A DNA stretch of 19,146 bases. Source: an uncultured Acetatifactor sp. (GTDB taxonomy: Bacteria > Bacillota > Clostridia > Lachnospirales > Lachnospiraceae). Positions 11,638 through 19,146 of the stretch are shown one piece after another; position 1 is the stretch's first letter, and the number at the start of each line of letters is the position of its first letter. The position numbers were made by a program, and so were the translations under genes. The DNA is taken from positions 1 to 19,146 of the forward strand of contig CAJGCP010000038.1 in NCBI GenBank assembly GCA_904501885.1, in the 5' to 3' direction. The notes below the pieces were generated by a model. It was not told the origin of the DNA and ran no database searches. It saw only the letters and a list, made by a program, of their open reading frames with translations.

Positions 11638-14003
11638 ACATTTTCCTCAACATATTTTTTAATATTAGATGCATTCGCATACTTTTTATAGGAATCACCC
11701 TTCACTACAATCAGGGTGGGCGCCTGCATTACACCGTATTTTGCCACCAATTCAGGATTTTCTTCTGCATCAATCACCTCGTAAGGCTGATCTTTCAGAT
11801 ATTCCTTTGCCAGTTTGCAATTGGGACAAGTCTTGGTGGTAAACAGAAATCTTGTTTCTTCACATCCGCAATCCTCTGCTTCCTCTACCGGTTCTGCCAC
11901 CGGTGTTGCATCAGATTTAGAACGCTTTAACACGGAAGTTGCAATCTCGTACTCTCTACGGTTTGCGTACTCCTGAAGTTTACCATCATTCCAGTTCTGC
12001 ACAGGTCTGTAGTAACCGGTGATACGGCTGTAAACTTCGGTCTTCGCGCCACAGTGAGGACATTCCTTTACCTCGCCCGCCAAATATCCGTGCTCTTTAC
12101 AGATGGAGTAGGTGGGGGAAAGTGTGTAATACGGCAATTTATAATTTTCCGCAATGGTACGCACCAAGGTTGCCGCCGCTTTCCAATCGGGAAGTTTCTC
12201 TCCCATGAATCCATGGAACACGGTACCGGAAGTATACAATGTCTGCAACTCATCCTGAATATCCAGCGCATCAAAAATATCTGCCGTGAAGTTTACAGGC
12301 AAATGGGAAGAATTGGTGTAGTAAGGCGTATCTCCGATATTTCCCGCGGTCTTGATGGCAGGCCATTTCTTTCTGTCATGCTTTGCCAAACGATAGGTGG
12401 TAGACTCTGCAGGTGTTGCCTCCAGGTTGTACAGGTCACCATATTTTTCCTGATAATCGGAAAGCCTCTCTCTCATATGGTTCAGCACTTCTTTTGCAAA
12501 GGCCTGGGTATTTTCATCGGTCATGTCCGCACGCAACCAATTGGCATTCAGACCCACTTCGTTCATACCAATCAAGCCGATGGTGGAGAAATGGTTATCG
12601 AAAGATCCCAAGTATCTCTTAGTATAAGGGTACAGACCCTCTTCCAACAATTTGGAAATTACACCTCTCTTAATCTTCAGAGAGCGTGCCGCAATGTCCA
12701 TCATGTGGTTCAGTCTTGCATAGAACTCATCCTTATTGGCAGACAGGTATGCGATTCTGGGCAGGTTGATTGTAACCACACCCACACTACCGGTGCTCTC
12801 ACCGGAGCCGAAGAAACCGCCGGTCTTTTTGCGCAATTCTCTCAAATCCAGTCGCAGACGGCAGCACATACTGCGGACGTCGCTGGGCTCCATATCGGAG
12901 TTAATGTAATTAGAGAAATAGGGCGTACCGTATTTCGCTGTCATTTCAAACAACAGTTTATTGTTCTCGGTCTCAGACCAGTCGAAATCGCTGGTGATAG
13001 AATAAGTAGGAATGGGGTACTGGAAGCCTCTGCCATTGGCATCGCCTTCGATCATGGTCTCGATAAATGCCTTGTTGACCATGTCCATTTCCTTCTTACA
13101 ATCCTTATATTTGAAGTCCATTTCCTTGCCGCCTACGATGGCAGGAAGTTCCGCCAAATCATTCGGTACCGTCCAGTCCAAAGTGATATTGGAGAAAGGC
13201 GCCTGGGTACCCCAACGGCTGGGTGTATTTACACCATAAATGAAGGCTTCGATGCATTTCTTTACTTCTCTATAGGACAAATTATCTACTTTAACAAAAG
13301 GCGCCAAATAGGTGTCAAAGGAGGAAAATGCCTGAGCGCCTGCCCACTCGTTCTGCATAATACCCAAGAAGTTCACCATCTGGTTGCACAAAACAGACAA
13401 ATGCTTTGCGGGAGCAGAAGTAATCTTACCGGTAATACCGCCCAAACCCTCCTGAATCAACTGCTTCAGGGACCAACCTGCACAATAACCGGTGAGCATA
13501 GAAAGGTCATGGATGTGGATGTCTGCGTTTCTGTGCGCCTCTGCAATCTCATTGTCATAGATTTCAGACAACCAATAGTTGGCTGTGACTGCACCGGAGT
13601 TGCTAAGAATCAGGCCGCCAACAGAATAGGTCACCGTGGAGTTTTCTTTTACACGCCAGTCTTCGATCTTCACATAGCCATTTACCACTTCTTTATAGTC
13701 CAAAATGGTGGACTTCATGGCACGCATTTTTTCTCTCTGCTTACGATAAAGAATGTATGCCTTCGCCACTTCATCGTAACCGGCCTGAGAAAGCACACGT
13801 TCCACGCTATCCTGAATATCCTCCACATGAACGGCATCTTCTTTTACCTTGTCCTGGAAGTCTGCGGTCACGCGCAAAGCCAGCAAATCAATGATATCAT
13901 TGGTATAATTCATATTGGTTGCCACAAAGGCTTTCATCATGGCATCACTGATTTTCGTCAATGTGAAATCTGTCTTTTCTCCATTTCTTCTGATAACCTG
14001 CAT
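11634..14003 (-). CDS. nrdD: Anaerobic (class III) ribonucleoside-triphosphate reductase with fused glutaredoxin-like domain
   Basis: 789 aa. It makes dNTPs without oxygen using a glycyl radical. An ATP-cone (about 1-90) starts the protein. The core shows Cys174 in GYCAG and Cys380-Cys381 in MCCRL, candidates for active-site thiols, a zinc site with Cys635, Cys648 and Cys651 (CPHC), and Gly663 in RITGYYRPVQNWNDGK, the expected radical site. A linker leads to a glutaredoxin/NrdH-like domain (717-789) with CPNC (726-729) and a cis-Pro at QAPT. The fusion suggests a thiol-based reductant instead of formate; this is inference. The activase gene nrdG is not in the window. AGGAGG precedes the ATG, and pyrF is coupled downstream. 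Confidence 0.95.
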   Translation of the reverse strand: MQVIRRNGEKTDFTLTKISDAMMKAFVATNMNYTNDIIDLLALRVTADFQDKVKEDAVHVEDIQDSVERVLSQAGYDEVAKAYILYRKQREKMRAMKSTILDYKEVVNGYVKIEDWRVKENSTVTYSVGGLILSNSGAVTANYWLSEIYDNEIAEAHRNADIHIHDLSMLTGYCAGWSLKQLIQEGLGGITGKITSAPAKHLSVLCNQMVNFLGIMQNEWAGAQAFSSFDTYLAPFVKVDNLSYREVKKCIEAFIYGVNTPSRWGTQAPFSNITLDWTVPNDLAELPAIVGGKEMDFKYKDCKKEMDMVNKAFIETMIEGDANGRGFQYPIPTYSITSDFDWSETENNKLLFEMTAKYGTPYFSNYINSDMEPSDVRSMCCRLRLDLRELRKKTGGFFGSGESTGSVGVVTINLPRIAYLSANKDEFYARLNHMMDIAARSLKIKRGVISKLLEEGLYPYTKRYLGSFDNHFSTIGLIGMNEVGLNANWLRADMTDENTQAFAKEVLNHMRERLSDYQEKYGDLYNLEATPAESTTYRLAKHDRKKWPAIKTAGNIGDTPYYTNSSHLPVNFTADIFDALDIQDELQTLYTSGTVFHGFMGEKLPDWKAAATLVRTIAENYKLPYYTLSPTYSICKEHGYLAGEVKECPHCGAKTEVYSRITGYYRPVQNWNDGKLQEYANRREYEIATSVLKRSKSDATPVAEPVEEAEDCGCEETRFLFTTKTCPNCKLAKEYLKDQPYEVIDAEENPELVAKYGVMQAPTLIVVKGDSYKKYANASNIKKYVEENV

Positions 14004-14059
14004 CTTGCCACCTCCTATGTATGTATAAATTTCTTATGTACCAAAAAGCGAGTACCATT

Positions 14060-14088
14060 AGTGTATCACTGCCCTATCGAAAAGTCAA
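14060..14088 (-). promoter_or_regulatory. nrdD promoter
   Basis: TTGACT (14083-14088), a 17-bp spacer, and TACACT (14060-14065). The predicted leader is about 50 nt. Confidence 0.7.
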
Positions 14089-14095
14089 TGGCATA

Positions 14096-14111
14096 ACACA
14101 AGATATTGTGC
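14096..14111. promoter_or_regulatory. NrdR-box-like operator
   Basis: A 16-bp near-palindrome, ACACAAGATATTGTGC, close to the NrdR consensus (acaCwAtATaTwGtgt). It lies 7 bp upstream of the nrdD -35 box and just after the terminator of the preceding gene. NrdR normally binds two boxes about three helical turns apart; I could not find a convincing second one. Confidence 0.6.
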
Positions 14112-14114
14112 AAC

Positions 14115-14147
14115 AAAAAAGCACCCATCCATAGATATGGTGGGTGC
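14115..14147 (-). terminator. Terminator of mscL-TPR lipoprotein unit
   Basis: GCACCCA (14121-14127) pairs with TGGGTGC (14141-14147), with CCAT/ATGG inside, followed on the minus strand by six T (14115-14120). Confidence 0.9.
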
Positions 14148-14166
14148 CTAATTGCCTTTTAACTAA

Positions 14167-15231
14167 TTACCGGGTGAGTAAAAACTCGTATTCTCTTTTT
14201 GCTTCCAAATCATCTGGATACTTTTTCAAATACTGCTCCGTTAAAGAAAGTGCCTGTTCATACTCTCCCAAATGTTCATAGGCCACAATTTCGTTGAAGG
14301 ACAACACCTGCAAGGTATCCTTTTCATTTAACTCCAGCCCGGATTGGAATGCGTCCAATGCCTTAACATAATCTTTTCTGGACATTTCGCACAATCCCAA
14401 CTGGTTATAGATGCCGGCATGAGGTCCCTCTTCTCTCAGATAAGCCTGATACACGCTGGCCGCATAATTATAGTCTCCGGTGGCCTCATAGGCCTTGCCC
14501 AAATACAGATAACTGTCCGGATTGGTGTTTTTCTTTGCCTGTTCCAAGGTCAGACAAGCGTTTTGATATTCCTGCAGATAGTAATAAATCCGTCCCACCA
14601 CGAAGGGATCCATTTTTTTGTCCTGTTGTTTTAGGACCTCCCGCAGGTAGGTTTTACCCTTTTCTGCGTAGCCAAAAGAAGAAAGTGCTTCATAGACCTT
14701 AATCAACTGGTCATAATCGGTGGGCGCCATTTGGATGGCCTTTTCAAAATCAGCACAGGCCTCCTCGTAATGGCCCAATGCCATATGGGCATTTCCGCGT
14801 AGGAAATACACTTCCTTATCCCGCGGTCGCAGGGACGCGATGGCATTGTACACGCGCAGGGCATCACTATATTTTCCATTCTTCGTATACGCCGCCGCAA
14901 GATAGTAACTGATGTCATAATCCATATCCCGCAGAATGCCGTCACTTCTTTTATTGGCCGCCTCGAAACAGCTGGCCGCCTTGGCATACCAGGTCTTACC
15001 CATATAGGCGATTCCTCTGATACGATAAATCTGTCGAAGTTCTTCGCCCTCTTCCTCTGCAATGTCCAAGGCCTCAATGGCACTGTCATATTCCATTTGA
15101 TTCAGATATTCCACAGCCTGCAAGGTGTACTCCCCGGTGGTTCCGCAGCCGGTCAGCATAGAAACCAACAAGAATGCGGTCACCACAAGTCGTCCCAAAA
15201 AACGCAGACGTTTTCTCTTCTCAAAAATCAT
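14167..15231 (-). CDS. TPR-repeat lipoprotein
   Basis: 354 aa from ATG 15231. A basic N terminus and hydrophobic stretch end in a lipobox, LTGC, with Cys29 as the lipidated residue, so it should be tethered outside the membrane. The rest is a row of tetratricopeptide repeats, for example around YDSAIEALDIAEEE, YSDALRVYNAIASLRP, YEEACADFEKAIQ and YEQALSLTEQYLKKYP. TPR lipoproteins usually act as scaffolds; no partner is evident. The start was chosen because GAGG is 5 nt upstream and because the alternative ATG at 15303 lies inside mscL and would put 24 residues before the signal peptide. It follows mscL by 13 bp. Confidence 0.88.
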   Translation of the reverse strand: MIFEKRKRLRFLGRLVVTAFLLVSMLTGCGTTGEYTLQAVEYLNQMEYDSAIEALDIAEEEGEELRQIYRIRGIAYMGKTWYAKAASCFEAANKRSDGILRDMDYDISYYLAAAYTKNGKYSDALRVYNAIASLRPRDKEVYFLRGNAHMALGHYEEACADFEKAIQMAPTDYDQLIKVYEALSSFGYAEKGKTYLREVLKQQDKKMDPFVVGRIYYYLQEYQNACLTLEQAKKNTNPDSYLYLGKAYEATGDYNYAASVYQAYLREEGPHAGIYNQLGLCEMSRKDYVKALDAFQSGLELNEKDTLQVLSFNEIVAYEHLGEYEQALSLTEQYLKKYPDDLEAKREYEFLLTR

Positions 15232-15244
15232 AGTTACCTCGTTG

Positions 15245-15724
15245 TTATGCCTCAAGATCAGATGTACAATGTGCACATTTCTTTGCTTCCAAAGGAATCT
15301 CACTCAAGCAATAAGGACAGGTCTTGGTGGTGGGTGCAGGAGGAGCTACCTCTGCCTCTTTTTTCTTGAATCCGTTCGCCAATGCGTTGATACTCTTTAC
15401 CAAAACAAAAATCACAAATGCGGTAATCAGGAAATTCACCACTGCGGTTAAGAAATTACCATATGCTAAAATGATGGGCTCCTTGATCACAGTTTCCACG
15501 CCATCCACTATCGCGGACTCGCCAGCCATCAATGTAACCTTTAAATCAGAGAAATCCATACCGCCCAACAAACCGAGAAAAGGAGTAATCACATCCTTAT
15601 TCAAGGAAGTAACGATGGCCGTGAACGCACCGCCCACGATAACACCGACTGCCATATCCAGCACGTTGCCGCGCAGAATAAACTTCTTAAACTCTTCCAT
15701 AAAACCTTTGCCTTTTTTCTTCAT
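15245..15724 (-). CDS. mscL: Large-conductance mechanosensitive channel with C-terminal zinc ribbon
   Basis: 159 aa. It opens under membrane tension to release solutes during osmotic downshock. The N-terminal helix and first membrane segment carry the family signature (FILRGNVLDMAVGVIVGGAF, about 15-34); a second membrane segment spans about 91-112. After a Pro-rich linker the tail has CPYC and CAHC (Cys136, 139, 150, 153), a zinc ribbon absent from the well-studied E. coli MscL. AGGAGG precedes the ATG. A TPR lipoprotein gene follows in the same direction. A start at Met9 is possible but less well placed. Confidence 0.95.
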   Translation of the reverse strand: MKKKGKGFMEEFKKFILRGNVLDMAVGVIVGGAFTAIVTSLNKDVITPFLGLLGGMDFSDLKVTLMAGESAIVDGVETVIKEPIILAYGNFLTAVVNFLITAFVIFVLVKSINALANGFKKKEAEVAPPAPTTKTCPYCLSEIPLEAKKCAHCTSDLEA

Positions 15725-15737
15725 TTTGACCTCCTGT

Positions 15738-15753
15738 GCCGATTTGTATCGGC
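15738..15753 (-). promoter_or_regulatory. Small hairpin in the mscL leader
   Basis: GCCGAT (15748-15753) pairs with ATCGGC (15738-15743) around a 4-nt loop, 3 nt before the GGAGG of mscL (15730-15734). It could modulate translation or protect the mRNA 5' end; it is short and may be incidental. Confidence 0.3.
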
Positions 15754-15804
15754 GTCTTTTGTTTTTATATCGTCATACTATTTTCGACATAATCAGACCT
15801 TTTT

Positions 15805-15833
15805 ATTTTATCATACCTTACCCTTTTCCACAA
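15805..15833 (-). promoter_or_regulatory. Possible mscL promoter
   Basis: TAAAAT (15805-15810) with an upstream TG as an extended -10, 17 bp from a weak TTGTGG (15828-15833). Confidence 0.4.
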
Positions 15834-15933
15834 CTATTTATTACCTACCATTGCAATTACTTATTTTCCTTCACGTTTGCTCTTTCCGTCCTTCTCATAG
15901 TTGTTTGTATCTCTCTTTGTGACTATTTCACAA

Positions 15934-15962
15934 TTGAAAAAGAAGCTGATTTGCGATATACT
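15934..15962 (+). promoter_or_regulatory. Promoter of the DUF4317 gene
   Basis: TTGAAA (15934-15939), a 17-bp spacer, and TATACT (15957-15962). It diverges from mscL in the 295-bp gap 15725-16019, where I see no gene. Confidence 0.7.
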
Positions 15963-16019
15963 AATCGGGCATGACTCGAAATATGAAGACATGGATTTTT
16001 TCATCAGAAAGGAACCCCT

Positions 16020-17165
16020 ATGACAAAACAGGAAATCTCTGAAATCAAGAAACTAATGACACCGAAAAACTGCTCCTTCACCCGCATCTGTGGATGCTAT
16101 GTGGACGGAGAAAAAAATATAAAAGCACAGTTCAAACAGCCCTTCCTGGCATTGCCCGAGGAGGAAATGTTCAAATACTTTGAAATCTTCCGTAAGTCCA
16201 TGTCCGGAACCTTGGGTAAAAACCTGCTCACCTTGGAATTTCCCCTGGAGCAGGAACTGGAGGGCGGCAGTCACGGACTTCTGATGGCTTTGCGGGACAG
16301 CAAATTAAAAGACGATGCCCTCCTGGAAACTTACTACAACCACATCATTAACGATTATGAATTTGTGGGAAATTACCTGATTTTGGTGGTACATGATGTG
16401 TACGACGTACCCGGTAAATCCACCGACGGCACGGAAATGGAAGATGCCTCTGACGAAATCTATGAATATATTCTCACCTGTATTTGCCCCGTAGAGCTTT
16501 CCAAACCGGGCTTAAGCTACGACGCAGAGGAAAACATGTTCCACAACCGCACCAGAGACTGGGTGGTAAGCCTTCCCGATGCTGCATTCCTTTTCCCCGC
16601 CTTCAATGACAGAAGTGCCGACATACATAGCACCTTGTACTATACAAAGGATGCAGAGAATCTGAAGCAAAGTTTTGTGGATTGCCTCCTGGGCTGTCCC
16701 CTGCCCCTTTCTGCCGGATTGCAGAAAGAGACCTTCCAATCCATTGTGGAAGAAACTTTGGCTGAGGACTGCGATATCGAGATCATAAAAAATATCCACG
16801 AAAAGTTGACCGAAATGACACAGCAACAAAAGGAAATCCCCGACCTGGTGGTTTTAGATAAGGAAGAAGTGAAAACCATTTTGGCTGACAGTGGTGTTTC
16901 CAATGAAAAGTTGGAGCGTTTCGACACCCATTACCGCGCCGTTGCAGGCGAAGACACGGATTTGGTGATGAACAATGTGATGAATGTGAAAACCTTCGAG
17001 GTGAAAACCCCCGATGTGGTCATCAAGGTAAATCCGGAACGCACCGATTTGGTAGAGACCCGCACCATCAACGGTCGCAGATGTCTGGTCATCGAATTAA
17101 GCGGCGATGTGGAAGTGAATGGTATTCATGTGCGCACCAATACCGACGAAGATGAGGAAGAATAA
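16020..17165 (+). CDS. DUF4317-family protein, unknown function
   Basis: 381 aa, starting MTKQEISEIKKLMTPKNCSF and containing GCYVDGEKNI near residue 25, the conserved start of DUF4317 proteins found mainly in Clostridia. It is acidic and has no signal peptide or membrane segment, so it is probably cytosolic. No catalytic motif is apparent. AAAGGA precedes the ATG and it has its own promoter. It stands alone, convergent with the S8 protease gene; the two stops are only about 52 bp apart. The function of the family is not known to me. Confidence 0.85.
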   Translation: MTKQEISEIKKLMTPKNCSFTRICGCYVDGEKNIKAQFKQPFLALPEEEMFKYFEIFRKSMSGTLGKNLLTLEFPLEQELEGGSHGLLMALRDSKLKDDALLETYYNHIINDYEFVGNYLILVVHDVYDVPGKSTDGTEMEDASDEIYEYILTCICPVELSKPGLSYDAEENMFHNRTRDWVVSLPDAAFLFPAFNDRSADIHSTLYYTKDAENLKQSFVDCLLGCPLPLSAGLQKETFQSIVEETLAEDCDIEIIKNIHEKLTEMTQQQKEIPDLVVLDKEEVKTILADSGVSNEKLERFDTHYRAVAGEDTDLVMNNVMNVKTFEVKTPDVVIKVNPERTDLVETRTINGRRCLVIELSGDVEVNGIHVRTNTDEDEEE

Positions 17166-17217
17166 ATCCCCTCGGCCTATCAGGTGGATGGCGCTTTTCA
17201 GAACACATTTTATCCAC

Positions 17218-19146
17218 TCATATTCCCGGAAAACTATCCGCTACACATAACGCCCCCCACCCCACTCTTTCATTGGGATAGACAGCCTCCCCGCGCAAGG
17301 GTCTCGCACCCTTACGCAGGTAGGCTTTTATTTTTTCTCCATATAGAAACGGATCGTTTCCTCTCACAATCCCCCATTCCATCAAAAGTGCGGCAGCTCC
17401 CGATACCATGGGCGTAGCGAAAGAAGTTCCGGACACTTCACCAATGCCACCGAACGTGTTTGGTGCCACAATATCAATACCCGGTGCCACCAGATCCGGC
17501 TTCGTCAGCCCCGCCATCACCACACCAATGGTACGATTGGCATCCCCATAACCACGCCCCGAGAAATCCGCATAGGATTCAAACACCGGGTCATAGGCTC
17601 CCACAGTGATGACCTTGGCCGCCGTGGAAGGAATGGTTAACGTAACCTCCGGGTTTGGACGCAAGAATCCTGTTGCTTCATTTCTCACGGCACCGGAAGG
17701 CAAGTAGAAATAATATTTCCCTGCCGTATTGCCCTCTCTGCCAGCCACACCTCCCGGCCCCGATTCATCTACTTCTCCGAAACCAATGCCTCCTATGAAG
17801 TTTCTGTCCCTCTGCTTTTCCAAGCGGAAGGTCCAAATCCCCGAATCAATAAAACTCTCTCCCAAGGGAAGCAGTTCCAGATAAATTTCCTGCGCCACCG
17901 AATAGGGCGTAGGTTCTCCAATGTATACCAGCACCCTGGTGTCTTGCAAATCCAAGGTGTATTTGCCCCCCTCCACAGACTGAGTGATCTGCACCTCTTC
18001 CCCTGATGGCGAACGCAAATACATATCAAAATCGTCCCTGTAATTCCTCCATAACTGGACATTTAAGTTAGTCTCATAGTCCGCCACTGCCAGTTCTACG
18101 AAAGATGTGTTTCCTCCGTTTTCCTGTGGGCCTATCGTTCCGGCTCCTATACTCCCCTCCGCATGTCCTCCATTGCTCCCTTCGTTTCCTGCGCCCACAC
18201 AAATCACCGTTCTGCCAATTTCTGCTGCATTATCCAAAAAACGCTCTATCAGGGAACTCCCATCGTGTGCGCCGTAGGTATTTCCAAAACTTAAATTGAT
18301 GACCAAAGGTTGTTGCAATTCCACACCTTTTTGTACCGCAAAAGTCACTGCCCGCATAATTTCCGTAGTCCGTGGAAAAGAAAATGCGCCGGGAATGCCC
18401 AGTTTCACTACAATCAAATCTGCTGCGGGAGCCACCCCCTGATAAGTTTCACTGTTCCCCGCCGCTATGGCCGCTACCGCTGTCCCGTGACCGGAAGTGT
18501 CTGGGCTGGGACGGGATAATGTCCTTAGGGTGTTTCCTCCGGCACGCCCCCCTACCGTACTTTCTCCTACTGTACTCCCTCCACCGGTCACATTCTCTTC
18601 CTCATCCCCCAGTAAGAACCCATTGATTTGTTCCTCAGTGAACACAACGCCCTTTTGCACCTCACCACCATTTTGCATCTCACCACCAGCACCGGCTTCA
18701 CCCATCAACGTTTGATCCCACAAATACTTGATTCTTGTGCTCCCGTCCGCCCTGCGGAATTCCGGGAGTCGATATTCTATTCCACTGTCCAATATGGCAA
18801 TCAACACACCTGCCCCCGTCAGACCTCCCGGCCCCTGCTCCAATTCTAAAATACAGGAGGTCTCCCTGGGCCTGATCTGACTATAAAAATATCGCTTGGG
18901 TTTCTCCACATATTCTATTTCTTCCAATGCCGCCACCGCTTCCACCAATGCTTCCGGCACCGTCAGAATGGCATATCCTGCGATTAGGTATTCCACCTGT
19001 ATTCCTAACGCCTGTAACCCATCCAGGTTATCATGATATTTTACAATCAGTTCCCAAGTCTTGGTTTCCGTATCGAATCCCACATTCAAATCCTCCGTCT
19101 GCGCCCGCACCTCTTCAGGAGTTTCCAGCGCAAAACGAAGAAGGTC
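17218..19146 (-). CDS. Subtilisin-family (S8, CspA-like) serine protease, 5' end outside window
   Basis: The frame is open to the window edge, giving about 642 residues. A GTG at 19110 could start a protein, but the reading continues upstream as LLRFALETPEE with no stop, so the real start is probably beyond 19146. Counting from that GTG, the catalytic triad is Asp108 (AILDSGIEY), His208 (SGHGTAVAAIAAGN) and Ser563 (GTSFATPMVSG). The layout, with a beta-sandwich insert before the Ser motif, fits the CspA-like S8 group known from clostridial spore germination. A Gly/Ser/Thr-rich insertion (about 134-200) separates Asp and His. The visible part has no signal peptide. The substrate is unknown; the germination link is by family only. 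Confidence 0.88.
   Translation of the reverse strand, partial: DLLRFALETPEEVRAQTEDLNVGFDTETKTWELIVKYHDNLDGLQALGIQVEYLIAGYAILTVPEALVEAVAALEEIEYVEKPKRYFYSQIRPRETSCILELEQGPGGLTGAGVLIAILDSGIEYRLPEFRRADGSTRIKYLWDQTLMGEAGAGGEMQNGGEVQKGVVFTEEQINGFLLGDEEENVTGGGSTVGESTVGGRAGGNTLRTLSRPSPDTSGHGTAVAAIAAGNSETYQGVAPAADLIVVKLGIPGAFSFPRTTEIMRAVTFAVQKGVELQQPLVINLSFGNTYGAHDGSSLIERFLDNAAEIGRTVICVGAGNEGSNGGHAEGSIGAGTIGPQENGGNTSFVELAVADYETNLNVQLWRNYRDDFDMYLRSPSGEEVQITQSVEGGKYTLDLQDTRVLVYIGEPTPYSVAQEIYLELLPLGESFIDSGIWTFRLEKQRDRNFIGGIGFGEVDESGPGGVAGREGNTAGKYYFYLPSGAVRNEATGFLRPNPEVTLTIPSTAAKVITVGAYDPVFESYADFSGRGYGDANRTIGVVMAGLTKPDLVAPGIDIVAPNTFGGIGEVSGTSFATPMVSGAAALLMEWGIVRGNDPFLYGEKIKAYLRKGARPLRGEAVYPNERVGWGALCVADSFPGI

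Noticed and set aside
12054..14096. Long plus-strand open frame (680 codons) antisense to nrdD
   Set aside because: nrdD has intact motifs throughout; the antisense frame has no recognisable domain, no ribosome-binding site and unnatural Cys/His-rich composition.
15301..15303. ATG 15303 as the start of the TPR lipoprotein
   Set aside because: It is inside mscL, lacks a ribosome-binding site and would place extra residues before the lipoprotein signal; ATG 15231 has GAGG at 5 nt.
17184..17217. Hairpin GTGGAT/ATCCAC between the convergent DUF4317 and protease genes
   Set aside because: Only 6 bp with a 22-nt loop and no T-tract on either strand, so not counted as a terminator.

Overview
The window looks like chromosomal DNA of an anaerobic, low-to-mid GC Firmicute, most likely a Lachnospiraceae-type gut or rumen Clostridium relative. 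This is inferred from gene content: class III (oxygen-sensitive) ribonucleotide reductase, a DUF4317 protein, a CspA-like S8 protease, the long form of PyrF and strong GGAGG ribosome-binding sites. There is no phage, IS, tRNA, rRNA or CRISPR array.

Layout: (1) 1-2190, minus strand: a 49-aa protein behind a structured leader with an intrinsic terminator, then nagA, then a ROK-family kinase (3' end outside the window). (2) 2191-3781: about 1.6 kb with no convincing protein gene but packed with promoter-hairpin-terminator units on the plus strand. I read it as an array of about eight small structured RNAs. (3) 3782-4774, minus: a class II Fic protein. (4) 4873-5106, plus: a further RNA of the same family, divergent from fic. 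(5) 5120-10517, minus: a four-gene envelope operon (exported PIG-L deacetylase, GT2-GtrA glycosyltransferase, a membrane-anchored protein of unknown function, a phosphodiester glycosidase) with its own promoter. (6) 10658-14111, minus: nrdD-pyrF, with an NrdR-box-like palindrome upstream and a terminator downstream. NrdD carries a fused glutaredoxin-like domain. (7) 14115-15724, minus: mscL (with a zinc ribbon tail) and a TPR lipoprotein. (8) 16020-17165, plus: a DUF4317 protein. (9) 17218-19146, minus: a subtilisin-family protease whose start is beyond the window.

The most unusual part is the RNA array. Three RNAs (near 2682-2745, 3534-3596 and 4988-5054) share a domain with two invariant strands (TCGATGAGACACCG and ACCGTCCAAGATGCG) around an apical hairpin whose sequence differs but whose pairing is kept. 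Two further small RNAs (3067-3137 and 3335-3405) are near-identical and differ in a stem by a compensatory G-C to A-U change. Most units have their own TTGACA-like/TATAAT-like promoter at 16-17 bp spacing and many end in a stem plus U-tract. I cannot match them to a named RNA family from memory. All RNA calls rest on sequence and hand-drawn pairing, with no folding or database search.
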